Shown here piece after piece: positions 36,201 through 47,890 of a DNA stretch of 64,000 nucleotides. Source of the stretch: Theropithecus gelada. Lineage: Eukaryota; Chordata; Mammalia; Primates; Cercopithecidae. Numbering within the stretch: position 1 is the first letter of the stretch; the number at the start of each line of letters is the position of its first letter. The stretch covers positions 8,535,236-8,599,235 of the forward strand of contig NC_037673.1 of the NCBI RefSeq assembly GCF_003255815.1. The letters run 5' to 3'. The notes under the pieces are model-generated. The model did no database searches. It was not told the origin of the DNA and saw only the letters and a list, made by a program, of their open reading frames with translations. A program made the position numbers and the translations under genes.

Positions 36201-36865
36201 CATAATGTTAGGACCGTGAGGGTAACCTTTGATGTCTCCAAATCATTCAAATAAAAGAAATGCATTTACACTGAATCAAGAATATTTACATCTTACAATG
36301 CACTCCATTTCCATATATACTATGGTACTAGATTTTTTTTTTTTTAGAAACTAGTGCCTATAGTTCCTTCATATTAAAAGTGGATGAGAAGAATATTTTC
36401 TTCAGATCAGTTCTGATGTGATTTCAAACAAGCTTGAAACAAGGTGACCAGAGAGTGCTTTCAGTTGGCCCATCTTTATCTTTCTATAGGTACAAAAATT
36501 GGCCTCCAAAGGACTGCCTGTATTACCAGGGCCTGGATGTGATCTGATAGATTTATAAGTGAACAAAAGTTCAAAAAGTGCTTCTTGAAAGTGTATATAA
36601 ACAAAAAAACTTACTACTCATTTAGTGTTTAAGAATATATGTTACTGTTTTCTGTCATTGTATTGAACTTGTATCAAACAAATGACATGGCTCTTTATTC
36701 AAATATTTTCCCATATTAATAAAAAAAAGAAATGTAGCTGGTTGCAATGTCTTAATCCCTTTTAGTATGGCACTTTTAAATATCAAGGAAACCAATAACA
36801 GGAACGTCATTTTGTTTCATTTTGTTTCTGCCTTGTCTGATAATATACCACCTTCTTAAGAAAAT
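36201..36865. other. Unassigned DNA
   Basis: I recognise no gene or repeat. A run of 11 T lies near 36335. Confidence 0.4.
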
Positions 36866-36877
36866 ATTCTTTATTCA

Positions 36878-37185
36878 GGCTGGATGCATTGGCTCACGCC
36901 TGTAATCCCAGCACTTTGGGAGGCTGACATGGGTAGATCACCTATATCAGGAGTTCAAGACCACCTGGCCAACATGGTGGAACCCCGTCTTTACTAAAAA
37001 TACAAAAATTCGACAGGCATGGTGGGGCATGTCTGTAGTCTCAGCTACTTGGGAAGCTGAGGCAGGAGAATCGCTTGAACCCAGGAGGAGGAGATTTCAG
37101 TGAACCGAGATCACACCACTGCGCTGGGTGACAAGAGTGAAACTCTGTCTCAAAAGAAAAATCAAAACCAAAAACAAACAAAACA
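36878..37185 (+). mobile_element. AluS
   Basis: It reads GGCTGGATGCATTGGCTCAC, CACTTTGGGAGGCTGA, CTTTACTAAAAATACAAAA, GAGAATCGCTTGAACCCAGG and GTGAAACTCTGTCTCAAAAG, then a mixed A-rich tail. The TSD is ATTCTTTATTCA (36866-36877) and ATTCTCTATTCA (37186-37197), 11/12 identical. Part of the right monomer before GCGCTGGG is missing. Confidence 0.95.
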
Positions 37186-37394
37186 ATTCTCTATTCAATT
37201 CAGGAAATAATAGTTCGTGGGATGTCATTTTATATCAAGTACTGTGTTAGCCGTGTTCCTATGTAACAAAGAAATGTGTTATAGCAAATCAACCTGTAAC
37301 AAAGGAACCACAGAAGGTAACGATGCATCAGCAGAAGGCAGTACTGATTCTGACTGTGAATGAGACTTCCTGAAAGAAATACATGGCTACTCTA

Positions 37395-37625
37395 TTTATT
37401 TATTTGAAATATTTAATTGAAAAACAAAAAGTGAAGACATTCAAAGTGCTCAATGTGATGATCTGATGATATAGGCATACATTGTGTAGCAGTCATCACA
37501 GTCAACTTAATTTACATATCCATCATCATCCATGCTGTACCTTACACCCCCAGGACTTGTTCATCTTATTACTTGTTCTCAAATTTGTACACTTTGACCA
37601 ACATCCCCCCATTTCCTCCCACCAT
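37395..37625 (-). mobile_element. L1MA 3'UTR (uninverted part of a 5'-inverted L1)
   Basis: On the minus strand this is an old L1 3'UTR ending in an A-rich tail (plus-strand TATTTATTTATTTG). Landmarks on the plus strand are CATACATTGTGTAGCAGTCA, TTAATTTACATATCCATC and TTTGACCAACATCCCCCC. It joins abruptly at about 37625 to L1 sequence in the opposite orientation. Confidence 0.75.
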
Positions 37626-38530
37626 GATGATCAAATATCTCCTCACACCAGTTAGGATGGCTATTATGAAAAAACAACAAGAGATAACATGTTTCACAAA
37701 GGTGTGGAGAAAATGGAAACTTAGTACCTCATTGATGGGAATATAAATTGGTGGAGCCATTATGGAAAATACTATGGAGGCTCCTCAAAAAAAGTTAAAG
37801 TTAGAGCTCTCATGAGATGGAGCAATTCCACTTCTGAATATATATCCAAAGGGAATGAAAGAAATCAATGTGTTGTAGTGATATCTGCACCTTCATGTTT
37901 ATTGCAGCACTGTTCACAATAGTCAAGTTAAGGAACTGATATGATTTGGATTTGCATCCCCACCCAAATCTCATGTCCAGTTGTAATCCCCAGTGTTGGA
38001 GAAGTGGGCTGGTGGGAGGTGATTGGATCATGAGGGTGGATTTTCCCCTTGCTGTTCTTGTAATAGTGAGTGATTTCTCACAAAATCTTGTTGTTTAAAA
38101 GTGTGTAGCACTTCCCACTTTGCTCTCTTCCTACTGCTCCACCTATGTGCCTGTTTCCTCTTTATCTTCTTTCATGATTATGTTTTCTGAGGCCTCCCCG
38201 GCCATTCTTCCTGTACAGCCCATGGAACTGTGAGTCAATTAAATCTCTTTTCTTTATAAATTACCCAGTCTCAGGTAGTTCTTTATAGCAATGCAAGAAT
38301 GGACTAATACAGGAATCAACCTAGTATGCATGGATGGATGACATAATAAAATTGTGCTATATATAAGCACAATGGAATATTACATAGATTTCAAAAAGAA
38401 GGAAATCCTGTTCTTTGGGGCAACACAGGTGAACCTGGAGGACATGATGCTAAAATAAGCCAGGCACAGAAAGGCTGCTGCATCTTAACTGCACAAAACT
38501 GGAGAGTGGAAGGGCATGAGCCCAGGAATG
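37626..38530 (+). mobile_element. Inverted 5' segment of the L1MA, split by an LTR
   Basis: The plus strand carries ORF2 C-terminal and early 3'UTR sequence: CACACCAGTTAGGATGGC, AAATTGGTGGAGCCATTATG, ACTTCTGAATATATATCC, then after the LTR ATGGAATATTACATAGAT, GGAATCCTG-like text and AATAAGCCAGGCACAGAAAG. This is the part of L1 that lies just 5' of the 3'UTR segment at 37395-37625, but inverted relative to it. That matches the twin-priming type of L1 insertion. The MSTA LTR (37937-38311) came later. Confidence 0.8.
37937..38311 (+). mobile_element. MSTA solo LTR inside inverted L1
   Basis: Starts TGATATGATTTGGATTTGCA and ends GGACTAATACA. Internal CCCAGTGTTGGAGAAGTG, TTGTTTAAAAGTGTGTAGCA and AATTACCCAGTCTCAGGTAG are MSTA landmarks. 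The TSD is GGAAC (37932-37936) and GGAAT (38312-38316), 4/5. L1 sequence is continuous across it. Confidence 0.95.
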
Positions 38531-38789
38531 TTAACAACTGAGCATGGGAATTTCCTGAGATCACAGTCTGTTCATACAATGGTGGGAACTCAGGCTGGAA
38601 GAAAAACTAGGAATAAGATTGTGAAGGGCCTGGGGAGTCCTGCTGGGGATTCTCAAACACAGTCATTTTGAAAACCACTGCTTTTCTCAAACACAGATTC
38701 CTTCTGTTTTGGTTCACTATGGGCACGAGCATGCTGCAGGCAGAGAGCGTTTGTCAGGTTTCACTTTCTTTTGGGTACTCTTGTCAGGA

Positions 38790-38935
38790 CGTTGCATGCA
38801 TATTCATTGCCCAAACAACCCTATGAATTAGGTACTGCTATTACACCAGCTTTAATGATGAGGAAACTGACAGCCGGCACAACTTGTCCAAGTGACAGAA
38901 TGATTGTCGGTAGAGCCAGGACTCACATCTAGGCT
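38790..38935 (+). mobile_element. MIR SINE
   Basis: CAAACAACCCTATGAATTAG, GTACTGCTATTACACCAG, GATGAGGAAACTGACAGCC and GGTAGAGCCAGGACTCACAT are the MIR core in plus orientation. Confidence 0.88.
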
Positions 38936-39806
38936 TTCAGTGGCCATGATTGCCATGTGCCTGGTGAGCCTGGTTTTCCCAAGGTTGGTCTGAGCCCACA
39001 TCATACAATGAGGTCTGGTTTTTCTCAAGCAGTTTATAGAATACTGGTTCAATTATAGTCATGCTAAAGTGGCTCCATATAAAAAAGCCTGTTGGTGATA
39101 ATACAGAATTCTAGACCCTCCTCAATAAAGTGCTTGCGAAAACTCTTAGCTGAATTTAGGTAAGAAAGAAAATTATCTCTATTATGATTGTTCTGATCAG
39201 AATTTATTTTTCACGTCTTCTGATCTTGTTTTCTTGCTACAATAGACTACCCATGTTTTCTAAGTTTTTGGTTTCAGTACCACTTTATACTCTTAAAATA
39301 TTAATGAGTTTTCCAAAAGAGCTTTTGTTTATAAATGTTACATCTATCTATGTATTCCATATTATAAATATAATATGCACACAAAATCACATTTGTGAAT
39401 ATGACCTCCAATCTCAGGGAGTATGGCTTAAGTATTAAGAAGGAGCCAAACTCAAAGTGTCAGACGTAAGTTTGCAAAAACTCTAATTTTCACTTGAAAG
39501 CTCAGATTATCATTGAAAACATATATTATCAGCTGTTTACCTTGATGCTAATGGTTCACTTTATACATTTTAAAGAAAATATCTGCCAATTATTTACGTT
39601 TAAATAACCATAGTTTGTCTGTCCTTCTTTCAGATATAAAAGGTGGTTTCTGGAAAAAATGGTTTGTACCGTTTGCAACTCAAATAATCACATAACTGAT
39701 TTATCTTGAGATAACCACTGAATTTCTCATTTTAACAGGTAAAATATTTTTAAAAGGATGAGTACTAAAGGGTTGAGATTTGATAATTGTGATGCTTATT
39801 ATTAAG
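38936..39806. other. Unassigned DNA
   Basis: I recognise no gene. Just upstream, at 38653-38702, TTCTCAAACACAG occurs twice around GAAAACCACTG, a possible hAT terminal remnant. Confidence 0.4.
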
Positions 39807-40349
39807 TGTCAAATTGATTGTATTGAAGGATGCAAAGTACTGTTCCTGGATGTGTCTGTGAGGGTGTTGCTAGAGGAGATGAACATTTGAGTGAGTCAGT
39901 GGACTGGGAGAGGCTGACCCACCCTTAATCTGGGTGAACACTATCCCCTCAGCTGCCAGCGTGGCTAGGAAAAGCAGGCAGAAGAAGGTGAACAGAGTGG
40001 ACTTGCTGAGTCTTGCCGCCTTCACCTTTCTCCCATGCTGGATGCTTCCTGCCCTAGAACATCAGACTGCAAGTTCTTCGTCTTTAGATTCTTGGACTTA
40101 CACCATTGGTTTGCCAGGGGCTCTCAGGCCTTCCACCACAGGCTGCACTGTTGGCTGCCCTACTTTTGAGGTTTTGGGACTTGGACTGACCCACTGCTGA
40201 CTTCCTTGCTCCTCAACTTGCAGACTGCCTATCTTGGGACTTCACCTTGTGATCGTGTCAGTCAATTCTCCTTAATAAACTCCTTAATAAATGTATACGT
40301 AAATTATATTAGTTCTATTAGTTCTGTCCCTTTAGAGAACCCTAGTACA
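39807..40349 (+). mobile_element. Solo LTR, family uncertain (543 bp)
   Basis: This is a complete LTR-like unit starting TGTCAAATTGATTGTATTGA and ending AGAACCCTAGTACA, with AATAAA-type signals near 40276-40290. Internal phrases (GTGTCTGTGAGGGTGTTGC, GAGGCTGACCCACCC, TGCTGGATGCTTCCTGCC, GGACTTACACCATTGG, TTTTGAGGTTTTGGGACTTG) belong to a well-known human interspersed LTR whose name I cannot fix. TTAAG (39802-39806) and TTAAT (40350-40354) form a 4/5 match to a 5-bp TSD. The 88-codon frame inside it is incidental. Confidence 0.8.
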
Positions 40350-43300
40350 TTAATTGTAATAATTTGTGATGCATTCGTAAGTCTAACTTATTTGTTTTCT
40401 TTAGTGTGAGTATGTGGTGGGGAGGAATATAACTGCTGTCTACACAGTTTCATGCCATTGCCTTGATCCATAAGCCACCATTGCTTTTTGCATCATCAAT
40501 AAAAACATCAACACAGTTCTGGGATAAACCACGATATTTCAAAATGGTTATTTGATACTTGGAATATTTCAGCACCACTTAATGTTTTTGTTAGGCACTC
40601 ACATAGTGGAAAATATTTCCTGATGACCGTTTCTCATATTGGACCAATGCAAGCAAAATAACAAGTCCCGCCACATGTACAGATTGAGCCATTTGTAAGG
40701 CAAAGGGAAATTCTGTTGAAGAGATATTACCCTGAGACTTTGGGTTTTCAGCAAAATGATTGAATCAACAAATTACTGTATGGTGGGAAAGTGGCCCTGG
40801 TTCTTATGTTGCATTTTCATCCAGCTGGCATTCAGCAGTGTGTGCCTCAGCTATTGCATGTGGTCCTTCAGCCAAAGCAATGCTGTAACTCACCTTGGAA
40901 AATGCTGCCCTTGCTTTCTCATTTGTGGTATGAAAGTCCGTAACAAATAATTCATGGATCTGAAAGAGTTCATCATAGCTCTGATTAGCATATTCAACTT
41001 CCTTTTCTTTATTCTTTGATTGATTGATCTCAAAGTGATGCTACGACTTACCTGGTACCATAACGGTATTCAAAAGGTTCCATTGCGTAAGATTATAGTA
41101 AATTATTAACATTTATAATGCCAGCATAAAATAGCTTTCATCATATTTCTATTTATTATATATAGTTTTACCCATTTCTTAGTAGATTATGTCCTTTAAT
41201 AAGTTAGAGAACTCTCTGATAAGTCAACTCTGAAGAGTCTCTTCAGATATAGATGATATTGGTATGGGTTAAGTATTATAATCCCTTCTAAAGCCAATGC
41301 TGAATTCTTGAATAGAATACAAATAAATTATCTTGTATTTTACAATAATACATTACTAGATTCTAAAAAAAAATAGTATAAATCAACTTTAAAAATTTAA
41401 ATGTTTTCCAAAAAATTTTATTGCAAAATGAGACAAAAATTGTACTTGCTTCTGTGTTTCTGTGTACAACTAAGAAAAATCACCAGATTTGGTAAAATTA
41501 TGTACTGAACAGTAATGAGGCTAAAGAAAATTTAGCAGGTATAACCAAAGATAGAAAGGACCAGATGGTAGGAGTACTGAGAACAAACTAGTTAATCTCT
41601 GGCAGTGAACATAAGAATACTCTAAATGTAACACATTAGAATGCTCTGGAATACACATGAATACACAGACACACATTCTATTAGTTATCAGACTGATGAT
41701 GGCATCACATGATGTGTCCTCCAGATAACTTTACACTACAACAGAATAAAAGTGGAAAAGGCAAATAATGTCATCGAATTCTTTTTGCTTTGATGTTGCA
41801 TACTGCCTGGAAGAGACACAGGAACTCTCTGGGGTCTTCAGGTCCCATTCTGAAGGCCTCTCATTTTCCAGTATTTTTGACTACCTCTACTTAGAGGTAA
41901 GTGTGTCAATCTCCTTTTCCTGGGAATGTTGGAGTACAACATGAAAACAAAATTCACCTATTAAGCAGGACACTTATATTTTGTGACATTTTCTGGGTAG
42001 CAATCTTATAAAATTCTCTGTCAAGGAAGATACGTTTCAGGGCCATGGGATCTTCTTCTTCCTAAAGGGACATAATAATTCAACTGCCCTAATTTTAGAG
42101 GTAATGAAAGTGAGTGCCAAAAAGAAATTAGTATTTCAAAATCATGGCCAGACGGATGAAGGACGTGAAACAATAGGCCCAGTTTTATTTTTTATCTTGC
42201 TTGTATTAACTGTAGTATTAAACGTACTTGAAAGTACATTCATGATTCTACCTATAGAGCTTATTTAGTGTTCCCTCAGGGTACATATACAATGAACTAC
42301 AATTTAACTGTCTATCTCCCAAAACACCCTATTTGCCATGCACAGAAACACTGTTTGACCTAAACTAAAAAAGTAAAATGAAATCCTCAGCTTCTGCTTC
42401 AATTAACCATTGACCCTGTTGTACATATGATAGAACAAGAGCAAGATTCGGCTTGATGCATCTTTTTCTAACCTCAGGATTTAGTTGAGTGCAGAGGAGG
42501 AATTCCTCACCTTTCTTTTATGACCTAGTCCTATTTAATTCACTTTACTCCTGAGTACATTTTCTCTGTTGTTACTCATTATCCCTACACCATAGTAATT
42601 TATTGGCTGCCCAGAATAACCAAAAGTCTTTAACATACATACTTCAACCACCAAGAAATTCTCACTTTGCAGAAAATTCTTCCTGGATGGTAGAGGATGT
42701 CTTACCAACCAAAACATGGTACTTTTTGGTACCACTTCATTTAGCCATGTCCATCACTCCTCCCTGTTGCTGAGCTCTGCCTTTCTTTCCCTACAATATC
42801 CTAATGACTAAATGAGACATGCATGTAAAATCCTTAGCACGATGCCTGGCAAATGCTAAGTACACAATTTTTGTGCACTATTACTGCCTCATATTTGTGA
42901 ATATATAATGGTTACTGCTCTTACCTCTCCGTGGAGTTGACACGATTTCTACGTGATGTCTACAGAAGGGGTTTTTTGTTTTCTGTCATAACTTTGCCAC
43001 CCTGGACCTATCTTTATCTACTCTTCATGTTACCTGGTATCACACAGCTTCGATTAATATTTAAGGATAAGTACATATGCTCAATGTCACACATCTGATG
43101 TATTGTGTTCAGAATTTGTATTAAGCTATAAATGTCACCTCTGAGAAATCACAGTATTCTGAAAATCTATTGAAACATTTATGTCACAATATCCAAATTG
43201 TGTAGTATTTGTTTCTCCCAGTTATGAAAAGTGTTCCTCAATGCATGCAACTGAAATACACTTAAATCAAAAATTCTATCATAAATATTTAATAGTAATA

Positions 43301-44104
43301 ATACATGGATGAAACAATCACTTGTCCATATGGATTTGTAAACCATTTTGAGGAATACTGTCTAATGAGGATCTAGACTTTAACTGTATCTTACTAAACC
43401 AGGACTTCTGAACTCGGCTGAGTTACAAATCATCATACTCTTGTTTTGAAAGTCTTTCATTGCTGCCAACAATTCCTTGTCATGAATAAGATAAACTAGA
43501 AAGTAAATTTTTCCAGGACAACATCCTCTTATAACATCCAAAATAGATTTAGTTGTTCTATGATAAATATTGAAGTAAATACCATTAAATAGTTCAATTT
43601 ACTGTAGTTTCAAATTCACTACATTAATATTTCTTTTGTTCCTTTTCAACAATGAAACAGAATCCCTGCAGTAGAGGCAGGCACTAGTACTGGACAAGAA
43701 ATGTTTTGGCAAAGACGAAGGCATGTTATATGATGGGGAAGACAGTATTTTCCCAGGTGAGTGGCTTGGCTGAGAGGCCAGTTCATCACACTTCCACTCC
43801 AGTGGGCCACCTGTCAAGTCATTCTGAGCTACAGAAGCTGGGCATCCCTTAGCTGGTTCGGATTCCTCTGGTGGTTCCATGTCACTGGAGAGAAGAGTGC
43901 TAAAGCTCTGGATAGGAAGAAAGACAGGCCCCTTTGTATGTTTCAACTAAGGAGATACTCTCCTCAAGCACAAGCTTTGTGGCTCCAAGGAGTGACCAAC
44001 CCATATCCCCTCTTTCATCTCATGCCCAGGTGACCAGGAGCCTGGAGGGGGGCTGGTCTCCTTTTTGCGAAAGAGATGCAGGATGTTCCAAAAGATCCAG
44101 TCTA
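40350..44104. other. Unassigned AT-rich DNA
   Basis: No gene is recognised. The 115-codon minus frame at 43599-43946 (starting MKHTKGPVFLPIQSFSTLLS) and the overlapping plus frames at 43761-44143 match nothing I know. A MIR at 42795-42890 is listed separately. Confidence 0.4.
42795..42890 (-). mobile_element. MIR SINE fragment
   Basis: AATGAGACATGCATGTAAAA, CCTTAGCACGATGCCTGGCA and AATGCTAAGTACACAA match the antisense 5' half of MIR. Confidence 0.7.
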
Positions 44105-44225
44105 AACCCAGCCAACCATGAGTCATGTGCACTCTCTCTGTGACACTGGGAAAGTCACTTATCCTTCTCAATTTCTTTCTTACAGAGGAAAAATATCCCT
44201 ACTTTAGAGTTGTTGGGGAGGACTC
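44105..44225 (-). mobile_element. MIR SINE fragment
   Basis: CTCTGTGACACTGGGAAAGT, CACTTATCCTTCTCAATTTC and TTACAGAGGAAAAATATCC follow a reverse-oriented MIR core. The L1PA at 44281 inserted just downstream. Confidence 0.7.
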
Positions 44226-45062
44226 TCTGCTGCCCCCGATGGAGGGAAGCTGAACTGCTCCTATGTCTCCCTCACTCTTTTTTTTTTTACATTTACATAT
44301 TTTTATTTTTTAAAATTTTTTTTGAATAAATTTTTTTATTATATTTTATGTTCTAGGGTACATGTGAACAACGTTCAGGTTTGTTACATATGTATACATG
44401 TGCCATGTTTGTGTGCTGTACCCATTAACTCGTCATTTACATTAGGGATATCTCCTAATGCTATTCCTTCCCCCTCCTCCAACCCCACAACAGGCCCCGG
44501 CGTGTGATGATCCCCTTCCTGTGTCCAAGTGATCTCATTGTTCAATTCCCACCTATGAGTGAGAACATGCGGTATTTGGTTTTCTGTTCTTGTGATAGTT
44601 TGCTGAGAATGATAGTTTCCAGCTGCATCCATGTGCCTACAAAGGACATGAACTCATCCTTTTTTATGGCTGCATAGTATTCCACGGTGTATATGTGCCA
44701 CATTTTCTTAATCCAGTCTGTCAATGATGGACATTTGGGTTGGTTCTAAGTCTTTGCTATTGTGAATAGTGCCACAATAAACATATGTGTGCATGTGTCT
44801 TTATAGCAGCATGATTTATAATCCTTTGGGTATATACCCAGTAACGGGATGGCTGGGTCAAATGGTATTTCTAGTTCCAGATCCTTGAGGAATTGCCACA
44901 CGGTCTTCCACAATGGTTGAACTAGTTTACAATCCCACCAACAGTGTAAAAGTGTTCCTATTTCTCCACATCCTCTCCAGCACCTGTTGTTTCCTGACTT
45001 TTTAATGATCGCCATTCTAACTGGTATGAGATGGTATCTCATTGTGGTTTTGATTTGCATTT

Positions 45063-46000
45063 CTCTGATGGCTAGTGATGATAACCATTTTTTTCATGTG
45101 TCTGTTGGCTGGATAAATGTCTTCTTTTGAGAAGTGTCTGTTCATATGCTTTGCCCACTTTTTGATGGGGTTGTTTGTTTTTTTCCTTGTAAATTTGAGT
45201 TTGAGTTCTTTGTAGGTTCTGGATATTAGCCCTTTGTCAGATGAATAGATTGCAAAGATTTTCTCCCATTCTGTATGTAGGTTGCCTGTTGACTCTGATG
45301 TTAGTTTCTTTTGCTGTGCAGAAGCTCTTTAGTTTAATTAGATCCTATTTGTCAATTTTGGCTTCTGTTGCCATTGCTTTTGGTGTTTTAGACATGAAGT
45401 CCTTGCCCATGCCTATGTCCTGAATGGTATTACCTAGGTTTTCTTCTAGGGTTTTTATGGTTTTTGGTCTAACATTTAAGTCTCTAATCTATCTTGAATT
45501 AATTTTTATATAAGGAGTAAGGAAGGGATCCAGTTTCAGCTTTCTACTTATGGCTAGCCAGTTTTCCCAGCACCATTTATTAAACACGGAACGCTTTCCC
45601 CATTGCTTATTTTTGTCAGGTTTGTCAAAGATCAGATGGTCGTAGATGTGTGGTATTATTTCTGAGGGCTCTGTTCTGTTCCATTGGTCTATATCTCTGT
45701 TTTGGTACCAGTACCATGCTATTTTGCTTACTGTCGCCTTGTAGTATAGTTTCAAGTCAGGTAGCGTGATGTCTCCAGCTTTGTTCTTTTGACTTATGAT
45801 TGTCTTGGCAATACAGGCTCTTTTTTGGTTCCATATGAACTTTAAAGTAGTTTTTTCCAATTCTGTGAAGAAAGTCATTGCGAGCTTAATGGGGATGGCA
45901 TTGAATCTATAAATTACCTTGGGCAATATGGCCATTTCCACGATATTGATTCTTCCTATCCATGAGCATGGAATGTTCTTCCATTTGTGTGTGTCCTCTT
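45063..46000 (-). pseudogene. L1 ORF2 C-terminal remnant
   Basis: Downstream of the fusion frame the ORF2 reading continues in pieces. One piece is 45941-45489 (150 codons, with ITLPDLKLYYKATVSKIAWY and VFNKWCWENWLAISRKLKL). Toward 44746-45060 the C-terminal cysteine-rich segment is recognisable as NRCWRGCGEIGTLLHCWWDC. The frame is interrupted several times. Confidence 0.85.
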
Positions 46001-46540
46001 TTATTTCATGTGCAGTGGTTTGTAGTTCTCCTTGAAGAGATCCTTCACATCCCTTGTAAGTTGGATTCCTAGGTATTTTATTGTCTTTGAAGCAATTGTG
46101 AATGGGAGTTCATTCATGATTTGGCTCTCTGTTTGTCTGTTTTTGGTGTATAAGAATGCTTGTGATTTTTGCACATTGATTTTGTATCCTGAGACTTTGC
46201 TGAAGTTGCTTATCAGCTTGAGGAGATTTTGGGCCGAGAGATCTGCTGTTAGTCTGATGGGCTTCCCTTTGTGCATAACCCAACCTTTCTCTATGGCTGC
46301 CGTTAACATTTTTTCCTTCATTTCAACTTTGGTGAATCTGACAATTATGTGTCTTGGAGTTGCTCTTCTTGCGGAGTATCTTTGTAGCATTCTCTGTATT
46401 TCCTGAATTTGAATGTTGGCCTGCCTTGCTAGGTTGGGGAAGTTCTCCCAGATAATATCCTGCAAGGTGTTTTCCAACTTGGTTCCATTCTCCCCGTCAC
46501 TTTCAGGTACACCAATCAGACGTAGATTTGGTCTTTTCAC
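46001..46540 (-). pseudogene. L1 ORF1-ORF2 deletion fusion frame
   Basis: A 179-codon open frame begins in the ORF1 RNA-binding domain (MKRPNLRLIGVPESD, then RRATPRHIIVRFTKVEMK) and passes in frame at LTADLSAQNLL into ORF2 downstream of the RT active site (KLISNFSKVSGYKINVQKSQ). The junction lies at about 46229-46236, where ORF1 CTCGGC and ORF2 CTCAGC-type sequences overlap, so a short-homology deletion is likely. The endonuclease, most of the RT and the ORF1 C-terminus are gone. The fusion is a deletion product and I infer no function. Confidence 0.9.
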
Positions 46541-46996
46541 ATAATCCCATATTTCTTGGAGGTTTTGTTCCTTTCTTTTTACTCTTTTTTATCTAAACTT
46601 CTCTTCTCGCTTCATTTCATTCATTTGATCTTCAATCTCTGATACTCTTTCTTCCTGTTGATCGAGTCGGTTACTGAAGCTTGTGCATTTGTCACATAGT
46701 TCTCGTGTCATGATTTTCATCTCTATCAGGTCATTTATGGACTTCTCTGCATTGGTTATTCTAGTTATCCATTCGTCAAATCTTTTTTCAAGGTTTTTAG
46801 TTTCTTTGTGCTGGGTTCGTAGTTCCTCCTTCAGCTCTGAGAAGTTTGATTGACTGAAGCCTTCTGCTCTCAACTCGTCAAAGTCATTCTCCGTCCAGCT
46901 TTGTTCAGTTGCTGGTGAGGAGCTCTGTTCCTTTGAAGGGGGAGAGGCACTCTGATTTTTTTAATTTTGGTCTTTTCTGCACTGCTTTTTCCCCAT
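46541..46996 (-). pseudogene. L1 ORF1 N-terminal part, early stop
   Basis: The usual ORF1 start is present as an ATG at 46996 (MGKKQCRKDQN), but codon 12 is TAA (46963-46961). The coiled-coil region is readable from 46873 to 46589 (FSQSNFSELKEELRTQ through EIEDQMNEMKREEK). It ends in a stop just before the fused frame at 46540. ORF1 is therefore split into three pieces. Confidence 0.9.
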
Positions 46997-46999
46997 CTT

Positions 47000-47890
47000 T
47001 GTGGTTTTATCTGCCTTTGGTCTTTGATGATGGTGATGTACTGATGGGGTTTTGGTGTGGATGTCCTTTCTGTTTGTTAGTTTTCCTTCTAACAGTCAGG
47101 ACCCTCAGCTGCAGGTCTGTTGGAGTTTGCTTGAGGTCCACTCCAGTTAGGCTACTCTCAGTTAGGCTCTCTCAGTTAGGCTACTCGGGGGTCAGGAACC
47201 CACTTGAGTAGGCAGTCTGTCCATTCTCTGATTTAAACCTCCGTGCTTGAGAATCACTACGCTCTTCAAAGCTGTCAGACAGGGACATTTATATCTGCAG
47301 AGGTTTCTGCTGCTTTTTGTTTAGTTATGCCCTGTCCCCAGAGGTAGAGTCCACAGAGGCAGGCAGGCCTCCTTGAGCTGCGGTGGGCTCCACCCAGTTG
47401 GAGCTTCCCAGTGGTTTTGTTTACCTACTCAAGCCTCAGCAATGGTGGGGGCCCCTCCCCCAGCCTCACTTCTGCCTTGCAGTTAGATCTCAGACTGCTG
47501 TGCTAGCAATGAAGGAGGTTCCATGGGCGTGGCACCCTCCCAGCCAGGTGCGGGATATCATCTCCTGGTGTGCTGTTTGCTAAGACCCTTGGAAAAGCGC
47601 AGTATTAGGGTGGGAGTGACCCAATTTTCCAGGTGCTGTGTGCCAGGGTTTCTCTTGGCTAGGAAAAGGAATTCCCTTCACCCTTGCCCTTCCCGGTTGA
47701 GGGGATGCCTCGCCCGGCTTCGGCTCTCCCTCACTGGGCTGCACCCACTGTCCTGCACCAACTGTCCCATTTGCCTCAGTGAGATGAACCTGGTACCTCA
47801 GTTGGAAATGCAGAAATCAACCGTCTTCTGTGTCGCTCACGCTGGGAGCTGGAAGCTGGAACTGTTCCTATTCGGCCATCTTGGTGCCCC
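47000..47890 (-). promoter_or_regulatory. L1PA 5'UTR internal promoter region
   Basis: This is the CpG- and GC-richest part of the element. The YY1 site GGCCATCTTGG (47874-47884) sits at the expected place by the L1 tip. The rest follows the primate L1PA 5'UTR (GCTGGGAGCTGGAAGCTGG, CAGACTGCTGTGCTAGCAAT, CAGGCAGGCCTCCTTGAG). Near 47150-47190 part of the UTR is missing and the phrase CAGTTAGGCT is present three times in a row. L1 5'UTRs have sense and antisense promoter activity in general, but activity of this copy is unknown. Confidence 0.8.

Noticed and set aside
36481..36560. Possible splice acceptor and exon (TTATCTTTCTATAG)
   Set aside because: The polypyrimidine-AG match is weak, no open frame or donor follows convincingly, and there is no neighbouring exon.
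39934..40200. 88-codon plus frame as an exon
   Set aside because: Lies inside a solo LTR and is explained by that element.
46001..46540. 179-codon frame as a new gene
   Set aside because: It is clearly L1 ORF1 joined to L1 ORF2 by a deletion.
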